The notes beneath the pieces are model-generated. The model ran no database searches, was not told the DNA's origin, and saw only the letters and a program-made list of their open reading frames with translations. From an uncultured Alistipes sp. (GTDB lineage: Bacteria > Bacteroidota > Bacteroidia > Bacteroidales > Rikenellaceae), in NCBI GenBank assembly GCA_947573795.1, contig CANPHE010000010.1, positions 1-64,000 of the forward strand: a stretch of DNA of 64,000 nt, in the 5' to 3' direction. The translations under genes were made by a program, and so were the position numbers. Each line of letters opens with the position of its first letter. Position 1 is the first letter of the stretch. This document shows positions 18,150 to 26,837 of this stretch, piece after piece.

Positions 18150-20072
18150 TTATTTCACCGCCTCGACAGCGATTTTGTAGCTTCCCTTCGCCTGCACCTT
18201 TCGGGCGCGGAGTTTCAGCCGCAGCACCTCGTCGCCCCAGACGTTCGAGAGGCGCGGATCGGGCAGCGCCACCCGCTCGACGGAAGGTTCGAAGAGCGCG
18301 GCATCGTAGCGCAGCACGGCCCGTCGGCCCGTCGGCGTAGTGATCGCGATCCGACCGGGCGTAGCGATATCGGCCTCGCCCCGACACATGAAGTGCAGTT
18401 CGTTGGGCGTCGCGGGGGCCGTAAGGGCGAAATCGTCCGTGAGCGTCACCCCGTTCGGCTGCAACCGATAGCCGCGCCGCCAGGAGCGGATGCCCGCCTC
18501 GGCGGGATAAGCCCTCGCGATATCGAGCGAGAAGGTGCGGCGACGAGCGTCGACCTCGACGTCCGAAGCCTTGTATTCGGCACCCTGGTGCTGCGATACG
18601 CCGTTGATCTTCGGCAGGTTGTGATAATCGCTCTGCATCGACCAGATCGTATAACGTTCGCTGCTGAAGGTCTGACGCGTATAGGTTCCCACTCCGGCGT
18701 CGAGCAGCACCGGTTCCCGATCGACGTAGAAGGTGAAGGTGCCGATGTCGTTGTGGTTGTGGCTCTCGTTATTATGGCCGCCCTTGGCCGCCAGGAAGAG
18801 ATCGCCCAGGCGCATGTAGCAGAACTGCGTCTCGGGATACCACGTGAAGGCGTGCGAGGGCAGTTCGGGAGTCGTCGCGGCCAGCTCGCCGCAGAAACGG
18901 ATATTCTCCAGCGTGCGCAGCATGTCGCGGCCGAAGCCGAGGAGCGTGCTGCGCTTCTCGGCGACGAGCGCCGCAGCGAAATGCATCATCTCGTCGCTCC
19001 CGACCGCCTTGCCGTAGCGGTAGATGAGCGGCGCAGGACCGGCACCGCGGGCCGTGGCGTCGGCGAAATTCACGACCCAGCCGTCGCCCACGTACGACCG
19101 CGAGATATATTCGCCCATGTCGCGGATCATCGGCTCCTCGAAGAGCGAAACCCCGCCGTTCGTCGCCCAGCTCAACACCTGGAGGTAATCGTAGGCCTTG
19201 CCTCCGGCAGCCTCCCAGTAGGCGGGTCCCTCCTCGCAGGCACCGTCGCCCTTGACATAGTTGAAGAACTTATCGACCGACTGCATCGTACGGTATACGG
19301 CATCGGCCAGCCGGTCGGGATTCTCTTCGAGCAGCAGGAAACACTGCAAAACGTTGCAGTTGCACCACGGATTCCAGTTGTTGATCGTGTGTTTGCCGTC
19401 CTCGCGGAAGCCCGTCCACCAAAAACGCTCGCCCCGGGACATGTAGGTGTCCAGGATACGCTCCTTCACCTCGCGGCGGATGCGCTTCGAAACGGACGGA
19501 TCGATCCGGTCGAAGGTCTCGGCGAAGAAATAATCGATCCAGGCCAGCATGGCGCCCGCCTCGCACGACACGAGGGCGATCACGTGGTCGTCCTTCGCAG
19601 GCAGCGAACGATGGCTGCGTTGCAGCTTCGTATGGGCCGAGAGGGCCCACGAGGTCATTTCGCAGAGGTGGAACGCCCCGTTGAGAATCTGATCGACGAA
19701 ACGGCCCTCGCCCTCGGCCAGCTCGGCGACGACCAGGTCGGCCAACGTCTTCAGGTTGGCGTTGTTGCGGTCCTCCATGATCTTGCGGTTGCCCGAGCGT
19801 TCGAATTCGAGGTAGTCCGTGGCACGGATCACCTTCCACTCGAAGTCGAGGCCCTTTTCGCCGCGGCGGATCAGCATTTCGCGATTCTCGCCCGTGAGGG
19901 CATCCCATGCCTTGCGATCGGCATAGGCGGGATAAGGCACCCATTCGCGACCGGCGACCAGCGCGGCGCGCACCCGGTCGCGATCGGCCGCATGTTGCAG
20001 CAAATTGCGTTCTTCGGCCCGCGCGACAAGAATGCCGCAGGCGAACAAAAGCGTCAGAAAGAGGTTTTTCAT
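18150..20072 (-). CDS. heparinase II/III family protein, candidate GAG lyase
   Basis: The 640-residue protein has a signal peptide (MKNLFLTLLFACGILVARAE). An alpha/alpha-toroid N-terminal half contains NNWNPWCNCNVLQCFLLL. A heparinase II/III-like beta-sandwich begins near GGHNNESHNHNDIGTFTFYV, whose His/Asn cluster is typical of the family. Toroid plus beta-sandwich lyases of this type (PL12, PL15, PL21, PL33, PL35) cleave uronic-acid polysaccharides by beta-elimination. The neighbours (PL8, GH88, HTCS) point to chondroitin, dermatan, hyaluronan or heparan. I cannot assign the exact PL family from motifs. It lies between the regulator and two surface lipoproteins, with a terminator on each side, so it may form its own transcript. 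Confidence 0.85.
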   Translation of the reverse strand: MKNLFLTLLFACGILVARAEERNLLQHAADRDRVRAALVAGREWVPYPAYADRKAWDALTGENREMLIRRGEKGLDFEWKVIRATDYLEFERSGNRKIMEDRNNANLKTLADLVVAELAEGEGRFVDQILNGAFHLCEMTSWALSAHTKLQRSHRSLPAKDDHVIALVSCEAGAMLAWIDYFFAETFDRIDPSVSKRIRREVKERILDTYMSRGERFWWTGFREDGKHTINNWNPWCNCNVLQCFLLLEENPDRLADAVYRTMQSVDKFFNYVKGDGACEEGPAYWEAAGGKAYDYLQVLSWATNGGVSLFEEPMIRDMGEYISRSYVGDGWVVNFADATARGAGPAPLIYRYGKAVGSDEMMHFAAALVAEKRSTLLGFGRDMLRTLENIRFCGELAATTPELPSHAFTWYPETQFCYMRLGDLFLAAKGGHNNESHNHNDIGTFTFYVDREPVLLDAGVGTYTRQTFSSERYTIWSMQSDYHNLPKINGVSQHQGAEYKASDVEVDARRRTFSLDIARAYPAEAGIRSWRRGYRLQPNGVTLTDDFALTAPATPNELHFMCRGEADIATPGRIAITTPTGRRAVLRYDAALFEPSVERVALPDPRLSNVWGDEVLRLKLRARKVQAKGSYKIAVEAVK

Positions 20073-20095
20073 GCTATTCGGTTTTTGCGAAGTTA

Positions 20096-20138
20096 CAAAA
20101 AAACGGGGAGTTTCCGAGCTTTCGCCCGAAAACTCCCC
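20096..20138 (-). terminator. intralocus terminator between lipoprotein and lyase genes
   Basis: On the minus strand GGGGAGTTTT, a loop, then AAACTCCCC is followed by GTTTTTTTG. It lies 26 bases past the stop of the lipoprotein gene and ahead of the lyase start at 20072. Confidence 0.7.
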
Positions 20139-20163
20139 ACCCTATCGATCCACGGTTTATCCG

Positions 20164-22401
20164 TTACAGTTCCGCGCCGTAGGCGTTGTTGACCGGAACG
20201 AACGTATCCGTCGCGAAATCCATCGTCCGGAACGGGTCGGAATCCTCCTTCACGTAGCCGCCCTCCTCGGGAATATAGAGGCTGCCCGACTGGAAGTATT
20301 TCCAGCAGCCGTTGTTATCCTCGGCCAGACCGTAGACGATGTTGTCCTTGTAGTCCAGTTCGGCACCGGGGTCTTTCACCAGGAACTTGAAGACGAACGA
20401 CTCCTTGTTATAGGCACGGCTCCAGAGGATATTGCGCGAGAACTCCACCTTCTTGACCGTCGAGAGGTTGAAGTAAGCGTTGGGCTGTCCGATGTAGTTG
20501 ACCAGCGAGCAGTTCTTCACGGAAACGATCACCTCGGGCAACGTCTGGTTCGCGTTATTGACATGCAGCAGCGTACCGTGCGTGGTATAGCCATTCGTAT
20601 AGAATACGCTGTTGAAGACCGTCATACGTTTGCCGAGCAGGCCGGCATTGAGGTTGATGAAACGCATGGCCTTACCGTTGCCCGTAGCCTTGGCTTCGAC
20701 GATGCTGTTCGTCACCTCGACATTGTCGATCTTACCGGACGCATTGTTGAAATAGGAAATCTGCTTGTCGGCCGGAGTAATGAACTTACTGTCTTCGAAG
20801 ATCAGATTTTCGCAATCGACGGTTCCCGAAGCGAAGTTGAGCAGATAGTTATTATAGCTTCCCGCATCCAACTCGACATTCTTCAAGATCAAGCCCTTGC
20901 CGCTTCCGAGCGAAATGGGGCCGCTCGTCACGGGAACCGTCACCCGCGTCTTGCTGTTGCGACCGATCAGCACCAGTTCGGTCGCCGTGCACTTGGCCAG
21001 CGTGATCTGCGCACCGTCGGCCGGATCGAGGAAGTAGACGCCCGGCTTGCTGATCTCCGTAGTAGCGGTAACGAGCTGAACCCCGGCCGTATTCTTGTCG
21101 TAGGTGACACCCGCAAGCGTTACGCCCTGCTCCCAGTAGTCGACGGCAGCCTTGACCGTGCGGGCCTCGGCCGTAGCGACGGTCGTACCGACAGCCGAAT
21201 CGTAGTAGGCGACGACATAGATCGTGTAAGCGGTACCCTGCGTGAGGCCCTCGACCGTCACGGCGTCGGCACCGCCCGCCGTGCCCTTCTCGAAGACCTC
21301 GGCAGCTTCGGGAGCAGCCTCCGCCGAAGGACGGCAAATATACTTCCAACCGTTGGCATCGTCGGTCACGACGCTGAAGGTCAACGACGTCTCGGTCGAT
21401 TTCGAAGCATCCACCGTCACGGATTTCACCACCGGCGTATGGAGTACCATATCGCCCGTAGCAACTTGCAACTTGGCAATGGTCGAGAGTCCGTTATCGG
21501 CTACGGCCAGGATGCAGACGTCGATACGCGAATCGGCCACGGCACGCGTCTTGGAGGCCGGAGCGCTTACGGTCAGCGTATGGGTCGGGGCATCCGCTGC
21601 GGCACCCTCCTTGGCGGTCAGCGCTGCCGACCAACCTTCGGGAGCCGTCACGACGGCAGCGGCTACGCCGACCATCGTCACGTCGAAATCGCGGGTCTCC
21701 TTCAAAGCGAAGGTTACGATCTCCCCGGCACCGGCAATGACGCATTTGAAGTTCGAAACGATCGGAATCTCGTACGTCTTGCCGTCGAGCAGCGTCACGA
21801 CCAGCATCGTACCCTCGACCTTGACGTCGGCGAAGAACTTGTCCTGCACCGTACCGCCCGTAGCGTTGACCGGCTTGCCGTCGGCACCGAGCACCTGCGT
21901 GAAGGTCTTGCCGCCGTCGTAGCTGACGAGCCAGTTACCCGAAGCGTCGACCTTGAACTGCGGCGTTACGCCGTCCTCACCCTTCGCACCGGTAGCACCC
22001 GGCTCGGCGATGGCGCGCACGGGCTTTCCGTCGGCACCCGTGATGCGGGTATAGGTCGTATTGTCGAAGCTGACGGTCCAGTACCCTTCGGCATCGACAC
22101 CGATGGTCGGGGTATAATAGCCGCCTTCGCTGCCCTGGGTCAGCGTCAGCACCTCACCGTTGGAGAGCGTGATCGTATAGACGCCGTTCTTCTCCTCGAC
22201 GGAGTTGACCGTAGCGCCGTTGAGCAGCTTTTGGAGCGCCTCCACGTTGTCGTTGAGCACGTCGACCTGCGTTTCGAGTGCGGTCAGGCGGGAGCGAAGA
22301 TCGTCGATATCGCGTTCGAGATCGTCGATATCGGATTGCTGGCAGGCGACCGTTGCCAGAACGGCCACTGCGGGAAGCAGGAATCTAAAAAGTTTTTTCA
22401 T
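20164..22401 (-). CDS. surface lipoprotein: DUF4988 coiled-coil stalk plus beta-helix-like C-terminus (PL29-like candidate)
   Basis: The 745-residue protein starts MKKLFRFLLPAVAVLATVAC (lipobox Cys 20). A coiled coil follows (SDIDDLERDIDDLRSRLTAL), then DUF4988-type modules with GATGAKGEDGVTP and repeated DASGNWLVSYDGGKTFTQV units. A fibronectin III-like segment lies near VVKSVTVDASKSTETSLTFS. The C-terminal ~300 residues have the short periodic strands of a right-handed beta-helix (LILKNVELDAGS, CENLIFEDSKFI, NVEVTNSIVEAK, FNSVFYTNG), resembling DUF4957/DUF5123 proteins. From memory, the PL29 chondroitin lyase of Bacteroides was found in a DUF4957/DUF5123-type protein, so lyase activity is a plausible inference, not shown. 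It sits 27 bases after the next lipoprotein gene, in one operon. Confidence 0.8.
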   Translation of the reverse strand: MKKLFRFLLPAVAVLATVACQQSDIDDLERDIDDLRSRLTALETQVDVLNDNVEALQKLLNGATVNSVEEKNGVYTITLSNGEVLTLTQGSEGGYYTPTIGVDAEGYWTVSFDNTTYTRITGADGKPVRAIAEPGATGAKGEDGVTPQFKVDASGNWLVSYDGGKTFTQVLGADGKPVNATGGTVQDKFFADVKVEGTMLVVTLLDGKTYEIPIVSNFKCVIAGAGEIVTFALKETRDFDVTMVGVAAAVVTAPEGWSAALTAKEGAAADAPTHTLTVSAPASKTRAVADSRIDVCILAVADNGLSTIAKLQVATGDMVLHTPVVKSVTVDASKSTETSLTFSVVTDDANGWKYICRPSAEAAPEAAEVFEKGTAGGADAVTVEGLTQGTAYTIYVVAYYDSAVGTTVATAEARTVKAAVDYWEQGVTLAGVTYDKNTAGVQLVTATTEISKPGVYFLDPADGAQITLAKCTATELVLIGRNSKTRVTVPVTSGPISLGSGKGLILKNVELDAGSYNNYLLNFASGTVDCENLIFEDSKFITPADKQISYFNNASGKIDNVEVTNSIVEAKATGNGKAMRFINLNAGLLGKRMTVFNSVFYTNGYTTHGTLLHVNNANQTLPEVIVSVKNCSLVNYIGQPNAYFNLSTVKKVEFSRNILWSRAYNKESFVFKFLVKDPGAELDYKDNIVYGLAEDNNGCWKYFQSGSLYIPEEGGYVKEDSDPFRTMDFATDTFVPVNNAYGAEL

Positions 22402-22428
22402 GGTATTTAGGCTTTTTTCGTTCGACAA

Positions 22429-24882
22429 TTATTTGAGTTCCAGCAGCCATGCGGGAACGGCGCCCAGACGCTTCTGCAACTGCGCCTCGTAGAGCGACTC
22501 GGGATAGACGTTCGAGCCGTGGTTCTCGTCGAGTTTCACGGTCTCGGGATCGAATTTCACCTGTCCGGCATATCCGACGATCGTCGGCGGCAGGAATTTC
22601 CAGTAGAGCGACGAGTAGTTCCACCAGCTGATGTAGTTGCCCGGTTCGGGTACGGTCTCGTTGAAGTTCCAGATCGTCAGGTCGTCGAGGTGGTTGGGCA
22701 TCTGATTCGAATCGCCGCCCTGACGCGAGGAGAGGAACGCTCCGCGGCAGCAGTCGAACAGCGTCGCGCGCGGCTGCGTGGCATGCGACTCGAAGTTGCT
22801 GTCCTTGCCCCAGCTGTTGCGCCACAGCACGGCACCCATCGAAGGTTTCGAAATGCCGACGGCATGGTACTGTCCCGCACCCTCCAGGATGAGCGAGGCG
22901 TTGGAGACCGCAGGTCCCGACGTCAGGTCGGTCACCTTGCCGATGAACACGCGCGACGAACCCTGCGAACGGATGGCCGAGTGGCCGCGTTTGCCCGTGA
23001 TCTCGACGTCGTAAACCGAGACATTGGCACAGTTGACGATCGACGAGCACTCGCTCACGTCGGTGAAACGCACGCGACGCATCCACGAGTTGGTCAGACG
23101 CATGAGGTTGATGGGCTTGTAGGCTCCGTCGTCCTCCCACGAGCCGTGGTGCTTGAAATCGGCCTTGGCGTTGCCCTTGAAAGTGATATCCTCGACACCG
23201 ACGTTTTCGTAGTGGTTGTATTTCCGGATCTTCCAGCCCCACTTGTACTCCACGGCGTGCATGAGCGGTTCGACGAACGTCACGCGCGTGCCGCTGATCG
23301 AAGCGATCTGGTGGTAGTCGTAGATCGTGATACCCTCCGTAACGATCTGGTAGCCGGACTTGTTGATGTTGTCGAAACGCCGCTGCGAACCGAGTTCCTG
23401 GAGTACCAGCGCCGGATCGTTGTTGACCAGCGAAAGGCATACCCAGTCGCCCTTCTTCAGTCCTGCGACCGAAGCCGCCTCGACCGAGAACGATCCTTTG
23501 GCCGCATCGGCCGTAACGGTCGTAATATCGGCCAGACCGCTGTTGTGCTTGATGTTGATGAGCACGTCCGAGCTGTACATGATCTCGGGGTTGGCCGGGA
23601 TGTTGGGCGCCGTCATGAGGATCGTCGTCTTGTCGCGTCCGGCGCCTTTGAGCACCAGATTGCCGCGCGTGATGATGATGCCTTCGCTGTAATTCTTCTC
23701 GTCGTCGGTGGCGGCGTGGAGTTCGAATTCGCCCTCGGGGAAATAGATGATGGCTCCCGACTTGGCCTTCGCTGCCTCGACGGCGGCCAGGAACGCCTTG
23801 CGGTCCGACTTACCGTCGTTGGGCACGGCTCCGTAATCGCAGACGTTGAAAACGTCGTAACCGAGCGTCGAAACCTCGGCGGGCGCCGTCTCGCCGTGCA
23901 TGTATCCGGCATAGGAGAAGTCGAGCAGGACGTTGTCCTCGCTGCCGGTGTAGAAGGCCTGCCATGCGGGGGTACCCTGCGAGCAGGAGACCTGCATCGT
24001 GACGATCCGCACGTACTGCTTCTCGGAAAGGATGGCGATGCGAATCTCGCCGGTGCTCTCGCCCGACGGAGCCGTCACCGCAAGCGACGTCTCACCGAGT
24101 TGTGCCTCCCAGCCCGACGGAACCTGGATCATCGCCTCGGCGACACCGATCTGTTCGACGGCGAAGGTACGTTTTTCGTTGACCAGGAAAGGTTCGATGT
24201 CGCGATCATGCTCGATCGAAAGCGCGAAATTCGTCACGACGGGAAGCTGCACCGTATCGCCCGCAAGCGTCTTGAGCGTCAGCAACCCCTTCTCGGCATC
24301 GTAGCCGACTTCGGAGAAGAAGCCGCTGTACGACGATCCGCTCACGGCGCTGACATAGCGGCCCTCGCCGTCGGTCAGATAGACATAGGTTTCGCCGCCG
24401 TCGTAGCTGACCATCCAGTAGCCCGAAGCGTCGATCTTCACCTTCGGCGTGACGCCGGCGGCACCTTTGTCACCCGTAGCGCCGTCCTTCGGCCGGGCGC
24501 TCACGGGAGCCCCCGACGCATCGGTCACCGTCGCGAAGGTTTTACCGCCGTCGAGGCTGACGATCCAGCACCCCTCGGCATTCACGCCGTAGATGGGCTG
24601 TGCGTGTTCGATCTTCGCGCCATCGCATACGACGATCGTGCGACCGTCGCTCAGTTCCAGCCGATACCCCGTAGCGGTAGCGGTACAACCTACGATGACC
24701 GTCGATTCGTTCATCAGCGTATAGACGCCGATGATCTGTTCGTTGAGCGCCGCGACGTCCGTTTGCAGTGCGATCAACCGCTGGTTCAGCGCCTCCGCGT
24801 CGGCCCGCAGGTCGTCGAGGTCGTTGGAACAGCCGATCGTCACGAAACACAGCGCGAGCGCCAGTGCAAAAATTCGTTTCAT
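22429..24882 (-). CDS. surface lipoprotein: DUF4988 stalk plus pectate-lyase-superfamily beta-helix
   Basis: The 817-residue protein starts MKRIFALALALCFVTIGC (lipobox Cys 18). The start 31 codons upstream in the same frame is rejected because the lipoprotein signal begins here. A coiled coil (NDLDDLRADAEALNQRLIAL) and DUF4988-type modules (GATGDKGAAGVTP, DASGYWMVSYDGGETYVYL) parallel the adjacent lipoprotein. The C-terminal half is a pectate lyase superfamily (Pectate_lyase_3) right-handed beta-helix beginning YGAVPNDGKSDRKAFLAAVE and IIYFPEGEFEL. It ends in a DUF4955-like region. It could be a lyase, glycosidase or glycan-binding protein; no catalytic residues can be assigned. The locus predicts a glycosaminoglycan ligand. 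Confidence 0.82.
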   Translation of the reverse strand: MKRIFALALALCFVTIGCSNDLDDLRADAEALNQRLIALQTDVAALNEQIIGVYTLMNESTVIVGCTATATGYRLELSDGRTIVVCDGAKIEHAQPIYGVNAEGCWIVSLDGGKTFATVTDASGAPVSARPKDGATGDKGAAGVTPKVKIDASGYWMVSYDGGETYVYLTDGEGRYVSAVSGSSYSGFFSEVGYDAEKGLLTLKTLAGDTVQLPVVTNFALSIEHDRDIEPFLVNEKRTFAVEQIGVAEAMIQVPSGWEAQLGETSLAVTAPSGESTGEIRIAILSEKQYVRIVTMQVSCSQGTPAWQAFYTGSEDNVLLDFSYAGYMHGETAPAEVSTLGYDVFNVCDYGAVPNDGKSDRKAFLAAVEAAKAKSGAIIYFPEGEFELHAATDDEKNYSEGIIITRGNLVLKGAGRDKTTILMTAPNIPANPEIMYSSDVLINIKHNSGLADITTVTADAAKGSFSVEAASVAGLKKGDWVCLSLVNNDPALVLQELGSQRRFDNINKSGYQIVTEGITIYDYHQIASISGTRVTFVEPLMHAVEYKWGWKIRKYNHYENVGVEDITFKGNAKADFKHHGSWEDDGAYKPINLMRLTNSWMRRVRFTDVSECSSIVNCANVSVYDVEITGKRGHSAIRSQGSSRVFIGKVTDLTSGPAVSNASLILEGAGQYHAVGISKPSMGAVLWRNSWGKDSNFESHATQPRATLFDCCRGAFLSSRQGGDSNQMPNHLDDLTIWNFNETVPEPGNYISWWNYSSLYWKFLPPTIVGYAGQVKFDPETVKLDENHGSNVYPESLYEAQLQKRLGAVPAWLLELK

Positions 24883-24913
24883 AAGATCATTGGTTTGGTT
24901 GGTTATTGATATT

Positions 24914-25109
24914 AAGTTATTTCCAAGTTTATCCTCATTGGTTTCTTGCCTGCCGAATTGCTTCGGACTGCTCAAGCCGCGCGGCCTTTGGCCGCGTTTA
25001 CAAATCCGACCCTCCCCTAAATCCCCTCCTCGGAGGGGACTTCTGCTACAACCCGCAAAGTGAAAGGGTTTTAAGACAGGCTTCGTGTAAAATTGTATGT
25101 AGTTGCCTT
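24914..25109 (-). repeat. dispersed repeat family A, tandem copy 1
   Basis: The unit runs from AAGTTATTTCCAAGTTTATC to GTGTAAAATTGTATGTAGTT. Inside are GGCCTTTGGCCGCGTTTACA, a CCCCTCCTCGGAGGGG hairpin and AACCCGCAAAG. It is followed immediately by a second unit, together filling the 24883-25302 gap between two lipoprotein/sulfatase operons. Confidence 0.75.
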
Positions 25110-25294
25110 AAGTTATTTCCGGGTTTATCCTCATTGGTTTCTTGCCTGCCGAATCGCTTCGGACCGCTGAAGCCTCGCGGCCCTTGGCCGCGTTTACAAT
25201 TCCCTCAACCCCTCCCTCGGGAGGGGCTTTCGGTGCAGCCCGCTAAGTTATTGGGGGTTTAATTCCGTTTCGTGTAAAGTTTATGCAGTTGTCT
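25110..25294 (-). repeat. dispersed repeat family A, tandem copy 2
   Basis: A near-duplicate of the preceding unit, from AAGTTATTTCCGGGTTTATC to GTGTAAAGTTTATGCAGTTG, with CCCTCCCTCGGGAGGGGC as the hairpin. Both units read in the direction of the minus-strand gene downstream. Confidence 0.75.
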
Positions 25295-25302
25295 TTTTTT
25301 AT

Positions 25303-26835
25303 TTACTTTTCATAGGGAATCATCTCGGCCAATATCCGCTCGCGGTACCAAATATCGTTGCTGCGACGCAGCTCCTCGCCCAGCGTTTCGCAAAGCCCGG
25401 CCATCAACTCGGGATGCGCCGCAGCGTCGAGCGGACGGAGCTGGTAAGGATCGTTCGCATCGTCGAACAACAGGATGCGTTTCACGGCGTGCTTGCGGTC
25501 GATGGCAATCTCCATCGTATAGCGGTCGGTCTTGACGCCGCGAGCCTCGGGGAAAATGCCGCGGACCATTCCGTCGCTGTCGCGCTTGCCGTTCAGGTTG
25601 CGGATATAGAGCGCCGAACGGGGCCGCTCGCCTCCGGCGCATCCGCGCAACGCCTGCGAGAGATCGCGTCCCTCGACCGAAGCGGGAATCCGGTCGCCGA
25701 GGCCCGCCAGACTCAGCAGCGTGGGCATGATATCGGTCGTCGAGAGCATCAGATCGTCCACACGCGGCCGCAGCACCTCCGGATAACGGATCAGAAACGG
25801 CACGTTGAACGACTCGCGGTAGATCGAGTTCTTGGGGTCCTGGAGCGAATGGCTGCACATCGTCTCGCCGTGGTCCGACGTAAAGACTACGATCGTGTTG
25901 CGATCCAACCCGCGCTCCTTCAGCGCTTCGAGCAGACGGCCGAATTCGCGGTCGACGCCCGTCACCGAAGCGAAATAATAGGCTGCCGAGCGGGATTTGC
26001 GCATCGTCGTATCGGCATTGGGCCGCACGAACAGCTCCGAAAGCGAACGTTCGCGGTAGAGGGCGTAATCCTCCTCCATGCAGTCCTCGGTCGAGGAGTA
26101 GGGAGCATGGGGCGGATTCATGCCGATCATCATCAGGAAAGGTTTCGACGTATCGCGCACACCGTTCTCGTTGTTCAAGTAGGCGATGGCACGGTCCACT
26201 TCGTGTTTGGGCGACCATTCGTCGATGTCGTGGCGATTGCCCTCGGTATCCCAGTAGTGGGGATGCTTGTGCACGTCGAAAGTACCGTAGGAGTACCAGT
26301 AATTGAAGCCGTGGCGCCGCTCGGGAGGCGTATAGGCGTCCCACACTTCGTCGCCGTCGACGACATAGGTGCCCGGCCGCTGGGGATTGTTGCGCGTCGG
26401 ATAGTCGGCGTGCAGCTTGCCGATGTAGGCGCAGTCGTAACCGGCGGCGGCCAATACGTCGCTGATGCAGACCGCATCGGGTGCGAGCGTACTTTCGGGA
26501 CGCGCGTTCATGCAGTTCAGCGTCACGCCGTTGCGCTCGGGGAACATGCCGGTGAGCATCATCCCCCGATAGGGGCTGCTCACGGGGCAAGTGCTGTGGG
26601 CCTCGCTCAGCACCACCGACTCCGCCGCGAAGGCGTCGATCGCCGGGGTGAAGGTCGGATCGGCCGCACAGCGCGTATGAGTGTCGTAGGGCGCATCGTT
26701 CCAGAAATGGAGCGAGCAGTTGCGCAGCTGGTCCGGGAAGACGTAGACGATATTGGGCTGCTCGGCCCGCACAAGCGAAGGCAGGCAGAGCGCCGAAGCG
26801 GCGCCGACGAGCGGCAGGATATTGCGTTGTTTCAT
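25303..26835 (-). CDS. S1-family sulfatase (Ser-type), GAG locus
   Basis: The 510-residue protein starts MKQRNILPLVG with a signal peptide ending near LVRAEQ. The long open frame upstream overlaps the PL8 gene and is not coding. Metal and active-site landmarks are NIVYVFPDQ near the N-terminus, HSTCPVSSPYRGMMLTG containing S-x-P-x-R (Ser is the formylglycine precursor), GKLHADY and FTSDHGETM. It therefore needs an anaerobic sulfatase-maturating enzyme, not in this window. It starts 2 bases after the PL8 gene and most likely removes 2-, 4- or 6-O-sulfate from chondroitin or dermatan fragments. Positional specificity cannot be read here. Confidence 0.92.
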   Translation of the reverse strand: MKQRNILPLVGAASALCLPSLVRAEQPNIVYVFPDQLRNCSLHFWNDAPYDTHTRCAADPTFTPAIDAFAAESVVLSEAHSTCPVSSPYRGMMLTGMFPERNGVTLNCMNARPESTLAPDAVCISDVLAAAGYDCAYIGKLHADYPTRNNPQRPGTYVVDGDEVWDAYTPPERRHGFNYWYSYGTFDVHKHPHYWDTEGNRHDIDEWSPKHEVDRAIAYLNNENGVRDTSKPFLMMIGMNPPHAPYSSTEDCMEEDYALYRERSLSELFVRPNADTTMRKSRSAAYYFASVTGVDREFGRLLEALKERGLDRNTIVVFTSDHGETMCSHSLQDPKNSIYRESFNVPFLIRYPEVLRPRVDDLMLSTTDIMPTLLSLAGLGDRIPASVEGRDLSQALRGCAGGERPRSALYIRNLNGKRDSDGMVRGIFPEARGVKTDRYTMEIAIDRKHAVKRILLFDDANDPYQLRPLDAAAHPELMAGLCETLGEELRRSNDIWYRERILAEMIPYEK

Positions 26836-26837
26836 GG

